DNA of 36,064 nt from Desulfosporosinus fructosivorans (GTDB lineage: Bacteria; Bacillota; Desulfitobacteriia; Desulfitobacteriales; Desulfitobacteriaceae): positions 1 through 36,064 of the forward strand of contig NZ_SPQQ01000026.1 in the NCBI RefSeq assembly GCF_004766045.1, in the 5' to 3' direction. The position numbers were made by a program, and so were the translations under genes. The notes below the pieces were generated by a model that was not told the DNA's origin, did not search any database, and saw only the letters and a list, made by a program, of their open reading frames with translations. Of the stretch, positions 14,514 through 23,382 are shown piece by piece. Within the stretch, counting starts at the first letter, position 1. Each line of letters starts with the position of its first letter.

Positions 14514-15827
14514 GTGAAACAAACACTCTTGAAAAAAATTGAAAATAAACAAATAACAGTGGGCGTAATTGGTCTAGGTTATGTTGGTCTCCCTCTTGCC
14601 GTTGAAAAAGCGAAGACTGGATTTAAAACAATTGGTTTTGACATCCAATCTCAAAAGGTTGATATGGTCAATTTAGGGGACAATTATATCGGAGACGTGG
14701 TTGATAACGACCTTAAAGATTTAGTCAAGAGCGGCATGCTCTCAGCGACAACTGATTTCAGCTTCGTCAAAGACGTAGACTTTATTGCAATCTGTGTTCC
14801 CACACCGCTTGATGACCATCAGCAACCTGATATCAGCTATGTAAGAGCTTCCACGGAAGAAGTCGCTAAATATCTTAAAAGAGAAACTATGGTGGTATTA
14901 GAATCTACAACATATCCTGGCACGACAGAAGAACTTATCAAACCAATACTTGAGGAAGGCTCAGGACTGAAATGCGGTGTAGATTTTTATCTTGGATTTT
15001 CTCCAGAACGTGTTGACCCCGGTAATCTGATATATAAGACTAAAAACACACCTAAAGTTGTAGGCGCTATCGGCGAGGATGCTACAGAAGTTATTGCTGC
15101 AATGTATAGTGCAGTACTGGAAGGTGAAGTATTTACCGTATCTAGCCCAGCTATCGCAGAAATGGAAAAGATCCTCGAAAACACATATCGTAATATAAAT
15201 ATCGGACTTGTAAATGAGCTTGCCATGCTTTGCAACAAGATGAATATTAATTTCTGGGAAGTAATTGAGGCGGCTAAATCAAAACCATACGGTTTTCAAG
15301 CCTTTTATCCCGGTCCTGGTCTAGGCGGGCACTGTATTCCTCTCGACCCTTATTATCTGTCGTGGAAAGCTAGAGAGTATGGCTTTCATACATCAATGAT
15401 TGAATCCTCCATGATGATTAATGACCGTATGCCAGAGTATTGTGTTGAAAGAGCCAGTGAGATTCTCAATAGAGATAAGAAAGCACTTAACGGTTCCAAG
15501 ATTCTTATGCTTGGTGTAGCTTATAAGCAAGATATTGACGATTATAGAGAAAGTCCTGCGCTAAAAGTTATTGATATTCTCAAAAACGCTGGTGCTTTGG
15601 TTGATTTCTATGACCCTTTCATTATTGAGTATAAATATCAAGGACAAAAATTCTGCGGGTTGGAAAGTACGGATGCTGAAATGTTAAAAGGTTACGACTT
15701 GGTTGTAATTACGACAGCTCACACTAATGTAGATTATGATTTTATAGCTACAAATTCAAAGTGGATTTTTGATACCAAGAATGCCACCAAAAATGTAAAG
15801 AATAGAGAGCGTATTATTTTGCTATAA
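14514..15827 (+). CDS. UDP-sugar 6-dehydrogenase (WbpA/TviB type)
   Basis: This 437-residue dehydrogenase starts at GTG 14514 after GAGGAATAAAG. It contains the NAD-binding GVIGLGYVGLPLA (about 18-30), CVPTPLDDHQQPD, the central-helix motif MEKILENTYRNINIGLVNE and the catalytic cysteine C274 in GPGLGGHCIPLDPYYL. A C-terminal UDP-binding half contains LGVAYKQDIDDYRESPA. This pattern is that of UDP-N-acetylhexosamine dehydrogenases, which oxidise C6 to a uronic acid, more than of UDP-glucose dehydrogenase. The product would give the polymer an acidic sugar. A 155-nt gap separates it from the upstream glycosyltransferase. Confidence 0.92.
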   Translation: MKQTLLKKIENKQITVGVIGLGYVGLPLAVEKAKTGFKTIGFDIQSQKVDMVNLGDNYIGDVVDNDLKDLVKSGMLSATTDFSFVKDVDFIAICVPTPLDDHQQPDISYVRASTEEVAKYLKRETMVVLESTTYPGTTEELIKPILEEGSGLKCGVDFYLGFSPERVDPGNLIYKTKNTPKVVGAIGEDATEVIAAMYSAVLEGEVFTVSSPAIAEMEKILENTYRNINIGLVNELAMLCNKMNINFWEVIEAAKSKPYGFQAFYPGPGLGGHCIPLDPYYLSWKAREYGFHTSMIESSMMINDRMPEYCVERASEILNRDKKALNGSKILMLGVAYKQDIDDYRESPALKVIDILKNAGALVDFYDPFIIEYKYQGQKFCGLESTDAEMLKGYDLVVITTAHTNVDYDFIATNSKWIFDTKNATKNVKNRERIILL

Positions 15828-16100
15828 GAGACGGATTAATACTCAACCACTAATATACTCCCAAAAGCGAAAAGTAAAAGATAGAGTTGCTATTACCCTA
15901 AATATCTCCAAGTGTAATTATAATAGTTGAGAATAGCTGGTCTTAATGGATATGGCATTGAGCCAAAAGTGTAGATTCATAGGTCGATACAGCAGATGCT
16001 AATGAAAAAATTCACATTAATCCTAAGAATTTTAGATTAGGCTCAAACGGAGAAGTCGGCTTATAGCTATTGGAGGGTGTAGAACAAGGAGATATAGGGC
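15828..16100. other. Spacer with a possible coding remnant
   Basis: No complete gene. Positions 15983-16066 hold a 27-codon open stretch on the plus strand ending KNFRLGSNGEVGL before TAG. It looks protein-like but lacks a start and is preceded by a stop. It may be the tail of a lost gene from an earlier version of this modular cluster. TTGGAGGG and AAGGAGATATAGG follow near 16070 and 16088; the latter serves the next gene. Confidence 0.35.
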
Positions 16101-17213
16101 ATGAAGATTTTACATATTAATTCATATTATAATGGAAGCTGTTTTTATAAGAATTTATTTGATAAGCAGCAAGATAGTGGCCTTGATATTTCGGTGTATG
16201 TCCCCATGGCTAAGGGTACACCTTCATCAACCCTTAACCTTGGAGAGTACACTACTACAAGCCCGAATCATGGTAAATATGACAGAGTGCTCTTCCATAT
16301 AAAGCATAGGAAAATATATAAGGATATTATTAAGAAGTTTGAAATGAAAGAATTCGATATTGTACATGCTCACTCGCTGTTTTCCAATGGTTATATTGCC
16401 CTAAGGTTAAAGAAGATTTATGGTTTGCGATATATTGTCGCAGTAAGGAATACCGACGTTAATACTTTCTTTAAGTACATGATTCATTTAAGAAAGCTTG
16501 GTGTTGACATATTAAATGAGGCAGAGAAAGTAATCTTTCTATCAAAGCCCTATAGAGATTTTGTTATTGAAAGATACGTTCCAACTAAGTTGAAAAAAGA
16601 GATCCTTAATAAAACAGAAATTATTCCAAACGGAATAGATGATTTTTGGCTCAAAAACTTAGGAACATCGAGAGCCAGTTCTGGTCATAACAATTTAAGA
16701 CTGGTTTATGCTGGAGTAATTAACAAAAATAAGAACCTTAAGACCACGGTCAAGGCGATAGGCCTGCTTCAGAAAAAAGGTTATGATGTTCAATTTACAG
16801 TAATAGGTAGAATTGCCGATAAGAGCATTCATCAGCAAATTATTTCATTGCCGTTTGTAAAGTATATAGAGCCAAAGCCCAAGGAGGAACTCATAGAGAT
16901 CTACTGTAAAGAGGACATCTTTATAATGCCATCAATTAAAGAATCTTTTGGTTTGGTATATGCAGAAGCGATGAGCCAAGGTCTTCCAGTTATTTATACA
17001 AAAGGACAAGGATTTGATGGGCAGTTTGAGGAGGGACTAGTCGGTTATCATGTTGATTGTTTTAACGCAGAAGAAATCGCCCGGAGAATTATTGATATTT
17101 ACAGTGATTACCAAGGCATGTCTGAGAGATGTAGGGTATTGAGTGATACCTTTGATTGGAAGAGTATTGCGCCTGTCTATTTCGATATTTATAAAAGTAT
17201 CGTTTTAAGATAG
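16101..17213 (+). CDS. Family 4 glycosyltransferase
   Basis: The 370-residue product has the GT-B layout. The N-terminal acceptor domain begins MKILHINSYYNGS and contains DIVHAHSLFSNGYIA. The linker is IIPNGIDDFWL (around 175). The C-terminal donor domain contains RLVYAGVINKNKNLKTTVKA and the retaining-GT4 E-x7-E motif in KESFGLVYAEAMSQG (about 287-301). It would add one sugar to the lipid-linked repeat from a nucleotide donor. AAGGAGATATAGGGC precedes the ATG. It is isolated by 273 nt upstream and 151 nt downstream, unlike the tight packing at the start of the operon. Donor and acceptor cannot be deduced. Confidence 0.9.
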   Translation: MKILHINSYYNGSCFYKNLFDKQQDSGLDISVYVPMAKGTPSSTLNLGEYTTTSPNHGKYDRVLFHIKHRKIYKDIIKKFEMKEFDIVHAHSLFSNGYIALRLKKIYGLRYIVAVRNTDVNTFFKYMIHLRKLGVDILNEAEKVIFLSKPYRDFVIERYVPTKLKKEILNKTEIIPNGIDDFWLKNLGTSRASSGHNNLRLVYAGVINKNKNLKTTVKAIGLLQKKGYDVQFTVIGRIADKSIHQQIISLPFVKYIEPKPKEELIEIYCKEDIFIMPSIKESFGLVYAEAMSQGLPVIYTKGQGFDGQFEEGLVGYHVDCFNAEEIARRIIDIYSDYQGMSERCRVLSDTFDWKSIAPVYFDIYKSIVLR

Positions 17214-17364
17214 ATCAATACCCTGCCAATGGGAGTCTTACAACTTTTGTAAGGTTAGCATGTTCATCACATGGAAAGATGTTGATCAGATGAGTTCTGT
17301 AAGAGTTTTTCAAGCTTTAATATGGATAGTTCTCTAAATTCATGCGAATGGAAGGGAGTAAAGC

Positions 17365-18351
17365 ATGCCGTTTTTCAGTATAATTGTTCCTGTTTATAAT
17401 GTTGATGTTTTTTTAAAGGAGTGTATTGAGAGTATTTTATTGCAGTCGTTTAATGATTACGAAATGATACTAATTGATGATGGATCTACTGATAATTCAG
17501 GAATAATATGCGATGAATATGAATCATCAAATAGAGATAGAGTTCGTGTAATTCATAAAGAAAATGGAGGGCTCTCTGATGCCAGAAATGTCGGAATAGG
17601 AGTGGCCAAAGGTCAATACCTGATATTTGTGGATAGTGATGATTATATTTCTCCAGAGTCTCTACAGATATTCCGAGAAGAACTCTCTAAATATGAAGCT
17701 GTTGATGTGCTTATAACTCGGCTTATGCAAGTATATATCGATGGGCAAACCAAATATATGGATAAGAATATGCCAATAGATAAATTGTTATCTGGCAAAA
17801 AGGCTGAAGTGATTGAATGGATATTTAAGGATTCTCAAAATACATGGCCAGCACAACGATATGTTGTCAATAGAGATTTTATATATAAATATAATTTAAA
17901 ATTTGCATGTGGTTATTTGCACGAAGATTTAGATTGGAGCGCGAGGCTTTTCTTATATGCTTCGAGTTTTTCGTGTTTGGGATATTACTGGTATGCTCAT
18001 CGTATGCGTCGAGTTGGATCAATAACAAATACGCCGAATGTAAAGCGGGTTTTAGATGTTATTGAATTAGTTGCAAAGAATATAGGCGATGATGACTACA
18101 TGAAACTTGATGCTGATTTAAGAAAAACAATATTTCAAAGACTAATTTATTCTTTATATGCTGCTCTAAATAAGTACAAGTATATGGATAAGCAAGATAA
18201 AACAAAGATAAGAAATTTACTAGAGCATAATCGTGAAGTATTCAAATACACAAGAGCATTACGACATCAGGTGTTTTTGTTTTTTAGTGTATTATTTGGA
18301 TTTAGATTTGCTTTCTATTTTATGAATATTATACATAGACAAGGGGAATAA
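17365..18351 (+). CDS. Family 2 glycosyltransferase, EpsJ/WfgS-like
   Basis: This 328-residue GT-A enzyme opens with PFFSIIVPVYNVDVFLKECI, then ILIDDGSTDNSG-type donor binding (written LIDDGSTDNSG in the sequence), ENGGLSDARNVGI and the metal-binding FVDSDD (about 91-96). GYLHEDLDW carries the probable catalytic acidic residues. The C-terminal 60 residues are helical with a hydrophobic patch that may associate with the membrane. GGAAGGGAG precedes the ATG. The stop is five bases from the start of the following polymerase gene. The coding sequence is AT-rich, as are its neighbours. Confidence 0.9.
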   Translation: MPFFSIIVPVYNVDVFLKECIESILLQSFNDYEMILIDDGSTDNSGIICDEYESSNRDRVRVIHKENGGLSDARNVGIGVAKGQYLIFVDSDDYISPESLQIFREELSKYEAVDVLITRLMQVYIDGQTKYMDKNMPIDKLLSGKKAEVIEWIFKDSQNTWPAQRYVVNRDFIYKYNLKFACGYLHEDLDWSARLFLYASSFSCLGYYWYAHRMRRVGSITNTPNVKRVLDVIELVAKNIGDDDYMKLDADLRKTIFQRLIYSLYAALNKYKYMDKQDKTKIRNLLEHNREVFKYTRALRHQVFLFFSVLFGFRFAFYFMNIIHRQGE

Positions 18352-18355
18352 GGTT

Positions 18356-19609
18356 TTGGCTGAGCCTATAAGAAGTGAAAACAATATGACAAGTTATCCT
18401 AATATGAAGTTAATACCGCACGAACGAAAAATGCTGGTGCTCCTCCTACTCAGTACTATATTAATATACCCAAATTCGCCAAGTGGCGGTCTAAGTTATT
18501 TACCTCACCTATTATTAGGAATAATTGCGGTATATGCAATAGCAAAAATACCGGTGATTAAACCGGCTTATAGTTTCTTGTTTTTTGCCAATTATATGAT
18601 GATATCAAGTTTCCTCTTCTCTTCAATTTATAGCGAAGGAATAATTAACGTTTTTATATCATCAATGCGGCTTTTCTTCCCCTTTTTAGCGATGATTGTG
18701 GGAGGACTGTTAAGAAGTAAAATTAAAGTCAAATCATTATTAGGGATTTTGTTGTTTTTACTCTTAATGGAATTTGTTGTGGTATTTTTGCAGATAAATA
18801 ATTCAGAATTCAGGGCACTGTCTTATAATATATATCGAGCTAATAATTCAGCGGATCGCCTTTTAGCAAGTTTTATTTACTCAACAGGTCAGAGGGGTAT
18901 AGGGACTATTGGGAATCCAAATTCATTGGGTATTTTTGTAATTGCTTTGAATAGTGCGATCCTTATTCTCTCTAATACTTATAGCAAAAAATTAATTAGA
19001 AATATATTGAATGCTTTATGTATCTCAGTAACTACCTACATTGTTATAAATTCACAATCAAGAACAGCGGCAATATTATTAGTCGTTACCATAGGTGTGA
19101 TTATATATTGGAAACTCACAAATCGCAGTAAAAGTAAGCTGATAATGCTAATTATATCGATTTTTCCAGCAATATGGTTGTTAAACATGATACAGGCAGA
19201 AATAAGCAGAGATATAAGTCTTGTTGCTCTTGATACAAGATTTGAAGTTTGGCAAATGCTAATTTCTGAGATGTATGATCATGCATCGTATTCCGATATC
19301 TTTGTTAGTATATTTGGTGTAGGCTACCATACAGCAAGAAGCTGGGGGTTTTATGACAATATATATTTAAAGGTCTTTGTGTCTGCCGGAATTGTAGGAA
19401 TTCTAGTCTTTTTAGGGACAATTATTAGCATCCATAAATCAATGGTGAAAATGGCAAATAACGAGTTTAAACAACTAGCAGCAATCCTTGTTTTAATATG
19501 GCTTGCTACTAGTATGGTTGTTGAGTTTCAGGAAATATTTAAAATTGCAGCATTTAACTTTATCTTGATTGGATATGCTTTATATCCGGATAAGGGGAAG
19601 GAATCATGA
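18356..19609 (+). CDS. O-antigen/EPS polymerase-like membrane protein (Wzy role)
   Basis: The 417-residue polytopic protein has about ten to eleven hydrophobic helices. It carries the IGTIGNPNSLGIF and SQSRTA motifs common in the Wzy/O-antigen ligase superfamily, followed by a long extracytoplasmic stretch (about 280-325) and more helices. It is the natural candidate to polymerise repeat units at the outer face, working with the Wzz-like protein at 3826. The start is TTG 18356 after GGGGAATAAGG; ATG 18386 is an alternative but has a weak ribosome binding site. Assignment rests on topology, motifs and its position beside the flippase gene, since Wzy sequences are poorly conserved. Confidence 0.82.
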   Translation: MAEPIRSENNMTSYPNMKLIPHERKMLVLLLLSTILIYPNSPSGGLSYLPHLLLGIIAVYAIAKIPVIKPAYSFLFFANYMMISSFLFSSIYSEGIINVFISSMRLFFPFLAMIVGGLLRSKIKVKSLLGILLFLLLMEFVVVFLQINNSEFRALSYNIYRANNSADRLLASFIYSTGQRGIGTIGNPNSLGIFVIALNSAILILSNTYSKKLIRNILNALCISVTTYIVINSQSRTAAILLVVTIGVIIYWKLTNRSKSKLIMLIISIFPAIWLLNMIQAEISRDISLVALDTRFEVWQMLISEMYDHASYSDIFVSIFGVGYHTARSWGFYDNIYLKVFVSAGIVGILVFLGTIISIHKSMVKMANNEFKQLAAILVLIWLATSMVVEFQEIFKIAAFNFILIGYALYPDKGKES

Positions 19610-19660
19610 GCTCATGCACAACATCAATAAACAACATAGCCAAAAATATGATATAGGTGG

Positions 19661-21115
19661 ATGAATTTGAACAGTAATGAGTTATCCCGAAAAGTAGGCA
19701 ATGCCGCGAAATGGTCCATAATCACAGAAGTTTCATCAAAAATAATTGTGCCAATAACCAACATGATACTTGCAAGACTTTTAGCTCCAGAAGCATTTGG
19801 TGTAGTAACAACAATTATAATGGTTATTAGTTTCGCCGAAATATTTTCGGACGCAGGTTTTCAGAAATATTTGGTGCAGCACGAGTTTACAGATCTTGAT
19901 GATAGAAACAAGAATACGAACGTAGCATTTATATCAAACTTAACCATTGCCCTTGTTCTTTGGGGTCTCATTATAATATTTCGCAATCCAATCGCTAGTG
20001 CAGTTGGTAATCCAGACCTTGGATTGGCATTAGCGATTGCTTGTGTTCAAATACCGTTGACTTCATTTTCAAGTATTCAGATGGCGTTATATCGAAGGGC
20101 GTTTAATTTCAAAACCCTGTTTATGGTCAGGATTATGGCGTCCTTAATACCGCTTATTGTTACTGTTCCCCTGGCTATTATCGGCTTTGGGTATTGGTCT
20201 TTAATAATCGGAACAACTTGTGGAATCCTTTCAAACGCTATAATATTGACAGCTAAATCAAATTGGAAACCAATGTTATACTACAATTTTGCATTACTAA
20301 AGGAAATGTTTTCATTCAGTTTTTGGTCGCTTTTAGAAGCAGTCTCTGTTTGGTTTACACTATGGGTGGATGCATTAATCATCGGAAATGCTTTTAATGT
20401 ATACTACCTGGGGTTATATAAAAATTCTCTTAATATGGTTAATGCCTTTATGGCTATTGTTACCGCTTCGATAATTCCTATTTTGTTTTCTGTGTTATCG
20501 CGTTTACAAAACGATGAGGTTAAGTTCCAAGCAATGTATTACAAAACTCAGAGGTTTGTCTCCTATCTAGTTTTGCCAATGGGATTTGGAATATTCCTTT
20601 ACAGCGACCTGGCGACGTATATAATGCTTGGGAGTCAATGGACTGAGGCAAGTGATATTATTGGCATTTGGGCTTTAGTAGCAGCCTTCGGAATTATATT
20701 TTCAAATTTTAATGGTGAGGTGTATAGGTCAAAAGGAAAACCAAAGCTATCGTTTATTTATCAGATGATACATCTTATGTTTCTTATCCCTACCTGTTTG
20801 ATAAGTATAAGCTATGGATTTTGGCCTCTAGTTTACGCCAGATCACTAATCAGATTCCAGGGTACAATCGCAGGGTTTGTTTTTATGCGTGTCTTTATGG
20901 GGTTTTCTGTTAAGGAGATGCTAGCTAATGTGGCAAAACCTCTAGGTTGCACATTGTTGATGGGGTTGGTTGCAGTTGGATTGCAACAAATTTCCTCGTC
21001 TGTTATTTGGAGTTTCATCTCAATTGTTATGTGCACAGCACTATATGGTGGGCTCCTGTTGCTGACAGACCGAGATGAGATTAAGGAAACAATAAAGTTG
21101 TTTAAGAAGAGCTGA
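19661..21115 (+). CDS. Wzx-type polysaccharide flippase
   Basis: This 484-residue protein of the MOP/PST superfamily moves the undecaprenyl-linked repeat unit across the membrane. It shows about twelve to fourteen hydrophobic helices and the N-terminal ARLLAPEAFGVVTTIIMVIS signature shared by Wzx/TuaB-like flippases. Gly- and Phe-rich loops and an SYLVLPMGFGIFLYS helix pair follow in the second half. The annotated ATG is directly adjacent to AGGTGG. An in-frame TTG two codons later has better spacing and may be the actual start. Confidence 0.9.
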   Translation: MNLNSNELSRKVGNAAKWSIITEVSSKIIVPITNMILARLLAPEAFGVVTTIIMVISFAEIFSDAGFQKYLVQHEFTDLDDRNKNTNVAFISNLTIALVLWGLIIIFRNPIASAVGNPDLGLALAIACVQIPLTSFSSIQMALYRRAFNFKTLFMVRIMASLIPLIVTVPLAIIGFGYWSLIIGTTCGILSNAIILTAKSNWKPMLYYNFALLKEMFSFSFWSLLEAVSVWFTLWVDALIIGNAFNVYYLGLYKNSLNMVNAFMAIVTASIIPILFSVLSRLQNDEVKFQAMYYKTQRFVSYLVLPMGFGIFLYSDLATYIMLGSQWTEASDIIGIWALVAAFGIIFSNFNGEVYRSKGKPKLSFIYQMIHLMFLIPTCLISISYGFWPLVYARSLIRFQGTIAGFVFMRVFMGFSVKEMLANVAKPLGCTLLMGLVAVGLQQISSSVIWSFISIVMCTALYGGLLLLTDRDEIKETIKLFKKS

Positions 21116-21179
21116 TTAGGTACGGCCATTTTTAGTATCCTCTTGATGAGGTTACTAAGTTTAAAGGAGCGTTGAACTG

Positions 21180-22265
21180 ATGAAAGTTGGAATCATGTCT
21201 ATGCATCGAATAAAGAATTACGGCTCTTTTCTTCAAGCATACGGACTAAAGATGACCCTTGAAAATCTAGGACATGAAGTTGAATTTGTAGATTATAAGA
21301 TCGAGAAACCCATTGTTCCTACTGACAATGACAAAGGCGTTATAAATAGAAGTGCGAGAGAAGTCTATCATATGATAAGGCGAGTAATCTTTAAGAAGAA
21401 AACATTCTCTAGCCTCTTCGATATGAACTATTTCGCTATGCTTGGTTTAAGCGAAAGAAGAAAATACAGAACTATAGTAGATGTCTTGGTGATTGGTAGT
21501 GATGAGGTCTTTAATTGTCTGCAGTCAAACCCTAATGTAGGGTATTCGAAGGAGTTATTTGGCAAAGACAATAACGCCAGCAAGGTAATTAGTTATGCTG
21601 CCAGCTGTGGATATTCGACGGTTAAGGGACTTAAGAACTATGGTATAAACTCTGAGGTGGGAGAGCTACTTAGGGCATTCTCTAGTATATCCGTGAGAGA
21701 TAATAATTCATTTGAGGTAGTTAAAGAGCTGACAGGCATACCTCCCGTCATAAATGTTGACCCAGTAATTATTTCTAATTTTGATCAATTGATTCCGCCG
21801 CAGAGCGAGCTCAACAATTATATATTGATATATGCTTATGGGAGTCGAATCAACTCTGAGGTCGAGATAAAGGCAATTAAGCGATTTGCAAAAAAGTACA
21901 ACAAAAAGCTTGTTTCCGTGGGAGCGCATCAAAAGTGGACAGACGTAAAAATTGAAGCTGATCCGTTTGAACTTTTAGCATATGTGAAGGGTGCAGACTA
22001 TGTTATAACCGATACTTTCCATGGGAGCATCTACTCCATCAAATATAACAGACCGTTTGCGACTATCATAAGAGAAAGCAATAAGCAAAAACTTAGAGAT
22101 TTGTTACAGAGATTTTCGGTTGAAGATAGAGAAGTTCGGGATATGGACAAGCTTGAGGAAATTTTACAGAGGTCAATAAATTTTGAGAGAGTTAATCGTA
22201 TCATCAGCATGGAGACAGAAAAGTCCATCAAATACCTAAAGGAAAATATTAGGGTGAACATATGA
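21180..22265 (+). CDS. Polysaccharide pyruvyl transferase family protein
   Basis: The 361-residue product belongs to the CsaB/WcaK family that adds a pyruvyl ketal from phosphoenolpyruvate to sugar hydroxyls. Recognisable parts are the opening GIMSMHRIKNYGSFLQAYG, VLVIGSDEVFN, a middle NVDPVI, and the family hallmark VITDTFHGSIYSIKYNRPF (around 276-294) with the essential His. AAAGGAGCG precedes the ATG. It lies next to an acyltransferase and an F420-dehydrogenase-beta-like protein, a grouping often seen in polysaccharide loci. The predicted effect is extra negative charge on the polymer. Confidence 0.9.
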   Translation: MKVGIMSMHRIKNYGSFLQAYGLKMTLENLGHEVEFVDYKIEKPIVPTDNDKGVINRSAREVYHMIRRVIFKKKTFSSLFDMNYFAMLGLSERRKYRTIVDVLVIGSDEVFNCLQSNPNVGYSKELFGKDNNASKVISYAASCGYSTVKGLKNYGINSEVGELLRAFSSISVRDNNSFEVVKELTGIPPVINVDPVIISNFDQLIPPQSELNNYILIYAYGSRINSEVEIKAIKRFAKKYNKKLVSVGAHQKWTDVKIEADPFELLAYVKGADYVITDTFHGSIYSIKYNRPFATIIRESNKQKLRDLLQRFSVEDREVRDMDKLEEILQRSINFERVNRIISMETEKSIKYLKENIRVNI

Positions 22266-22284
22266 AGAGGGGCTAGAGGACTAT

Positions 22285-23325
22285 ATGCAAGAGCGAATAC
22301 AATGGCTTGATAATGCAAAAGGCTGGGGGATCCTATTGGTGATGATAGGACATACGAACTTGCCGGGGCCAACTAATATATGGGTTTATTCCTTCCATCT
22401 ACCGTTATTCTTCTTCGTTTCGGGCTACTTGTTTAATCCGAACAAGTTTGATAATACGTTTGAGCTGATTAAGGCTAAGGCCAGGACACTGCTTATACCG
22501 TATTTTTCTTTTTCATTGATAATACTCCTGTTTAATGCTCTAGTTGGATTTATAAAATTACGGGCGGTGGGCGAGTATAACTATTTAAACATTATTAACC
22601 AATTTATCGGAATGTTCGTCCAGATGAGGTCTACAGAACTATCAGGAGTGTGCTGGTTTTTAACACTACTATTTATATCGGAGATTCTGCTCTATTGGGT
22701 TCTGAGATCGTCGAAGAACAATGACACAAAATCATTATTATTGTTAGTAGCTTCATTTATAAGTGGATGGTTCTACATGAAAATTGTCAGGGTTCCACTT
22801 CCTTGGCACGTTGATGCAGGTTTAGTGGCTACCTTTTTTGTCGGAATGGGTTATCACGCTAAAAGATATGAAAGTAGAATTGCAAGACTCATTAAATATA
22901 GAATTTTGCTACTTGCCTTAGGTGTAAGCCTTATCTGCACTTACATAAATTATCTGTTAATCGGCACCAGAGTTGATTTATATTACAGCGAACTTGGAAA
23001 TCCAATAGTGTTCATTATTGTATCATTGAGCGGCGTACTGGCAAGTATTATTGTGATTCGAAAGTTACCGAACCCTAGATTCGCCGGATATATCGGGAGG
23101 AATAGTCTTACTTATTATGCATTACATGCAACTGTGTTTTATGTTGTACTGAATATGATATTATCCCGCATTTTGAGAGTTGTTACGGAGAATGAATTGT
23201 TGATTTCATACATACAGCCTATTTTGTGTGTGGGGTTAACGTGTGTACTTATGGTGCCGGTTTGCTATATCATCAATAACTATCTGCCCTTTATATTGGG
23301 CAGGAAGAGAATGCAACAGAAATAA
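22285..23325 (+). CDS. Acyltransferase family 3 membrane protein
   Basis: This 346-residue protein has about ten membrane helices and the Acyl_transf_3 opening RIQWLDNAKGWGILLVMIGH, with the conserved His in GH. SFHLPLFFFVSGYLF follows, and the IGRNSLTYYALHA helix is near the end. Such enzymes (OafA/WcaH/YeaN-like) O-acetylate or succinylate sugars at the membrane. The gene starts 19 nt after the pyruvyl transferase stop, and an AGAGG site precedes it, so they are probably cotranscribed. The acyl group and target sugar cannot be read from sequence. Confidence 0.88.
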   Translation: MQERIQWLDNAKGWGILLVMIGHTNLPGPTNIWVYSFHLPLFFFVSGYLFNPNKFDNTFELIKAKARTLLIPYFSFSLIILLFNALVGFIKLRAVGEYNYLNIINQFIGMFVQMRSTELSGVCWFLTLLFISEILLYWVLRSSKNNDTKSLLLLVASFISGWFYMKIVRVPLPWHVDAGLVATFFVGMGYHAKRYESRIARLIKYRILLLALGVSLICTYINYLLIGTRVDLYYSELGNPIVFIIVSLSGVLASIIVIRKLPNPRFAGYIGRNSLTYYALHATVFYVVLNMILSRILRVVTENELLISYIQPILCVGLTCVLMVPVCYIINNYLPFILGRKRMQQK

Positions 23326-23382
23326 GGAGAATCACTTGATAAGGACGGAATTTGAGAGGAAAAGCGAAAGGAGGCGCAAGAC

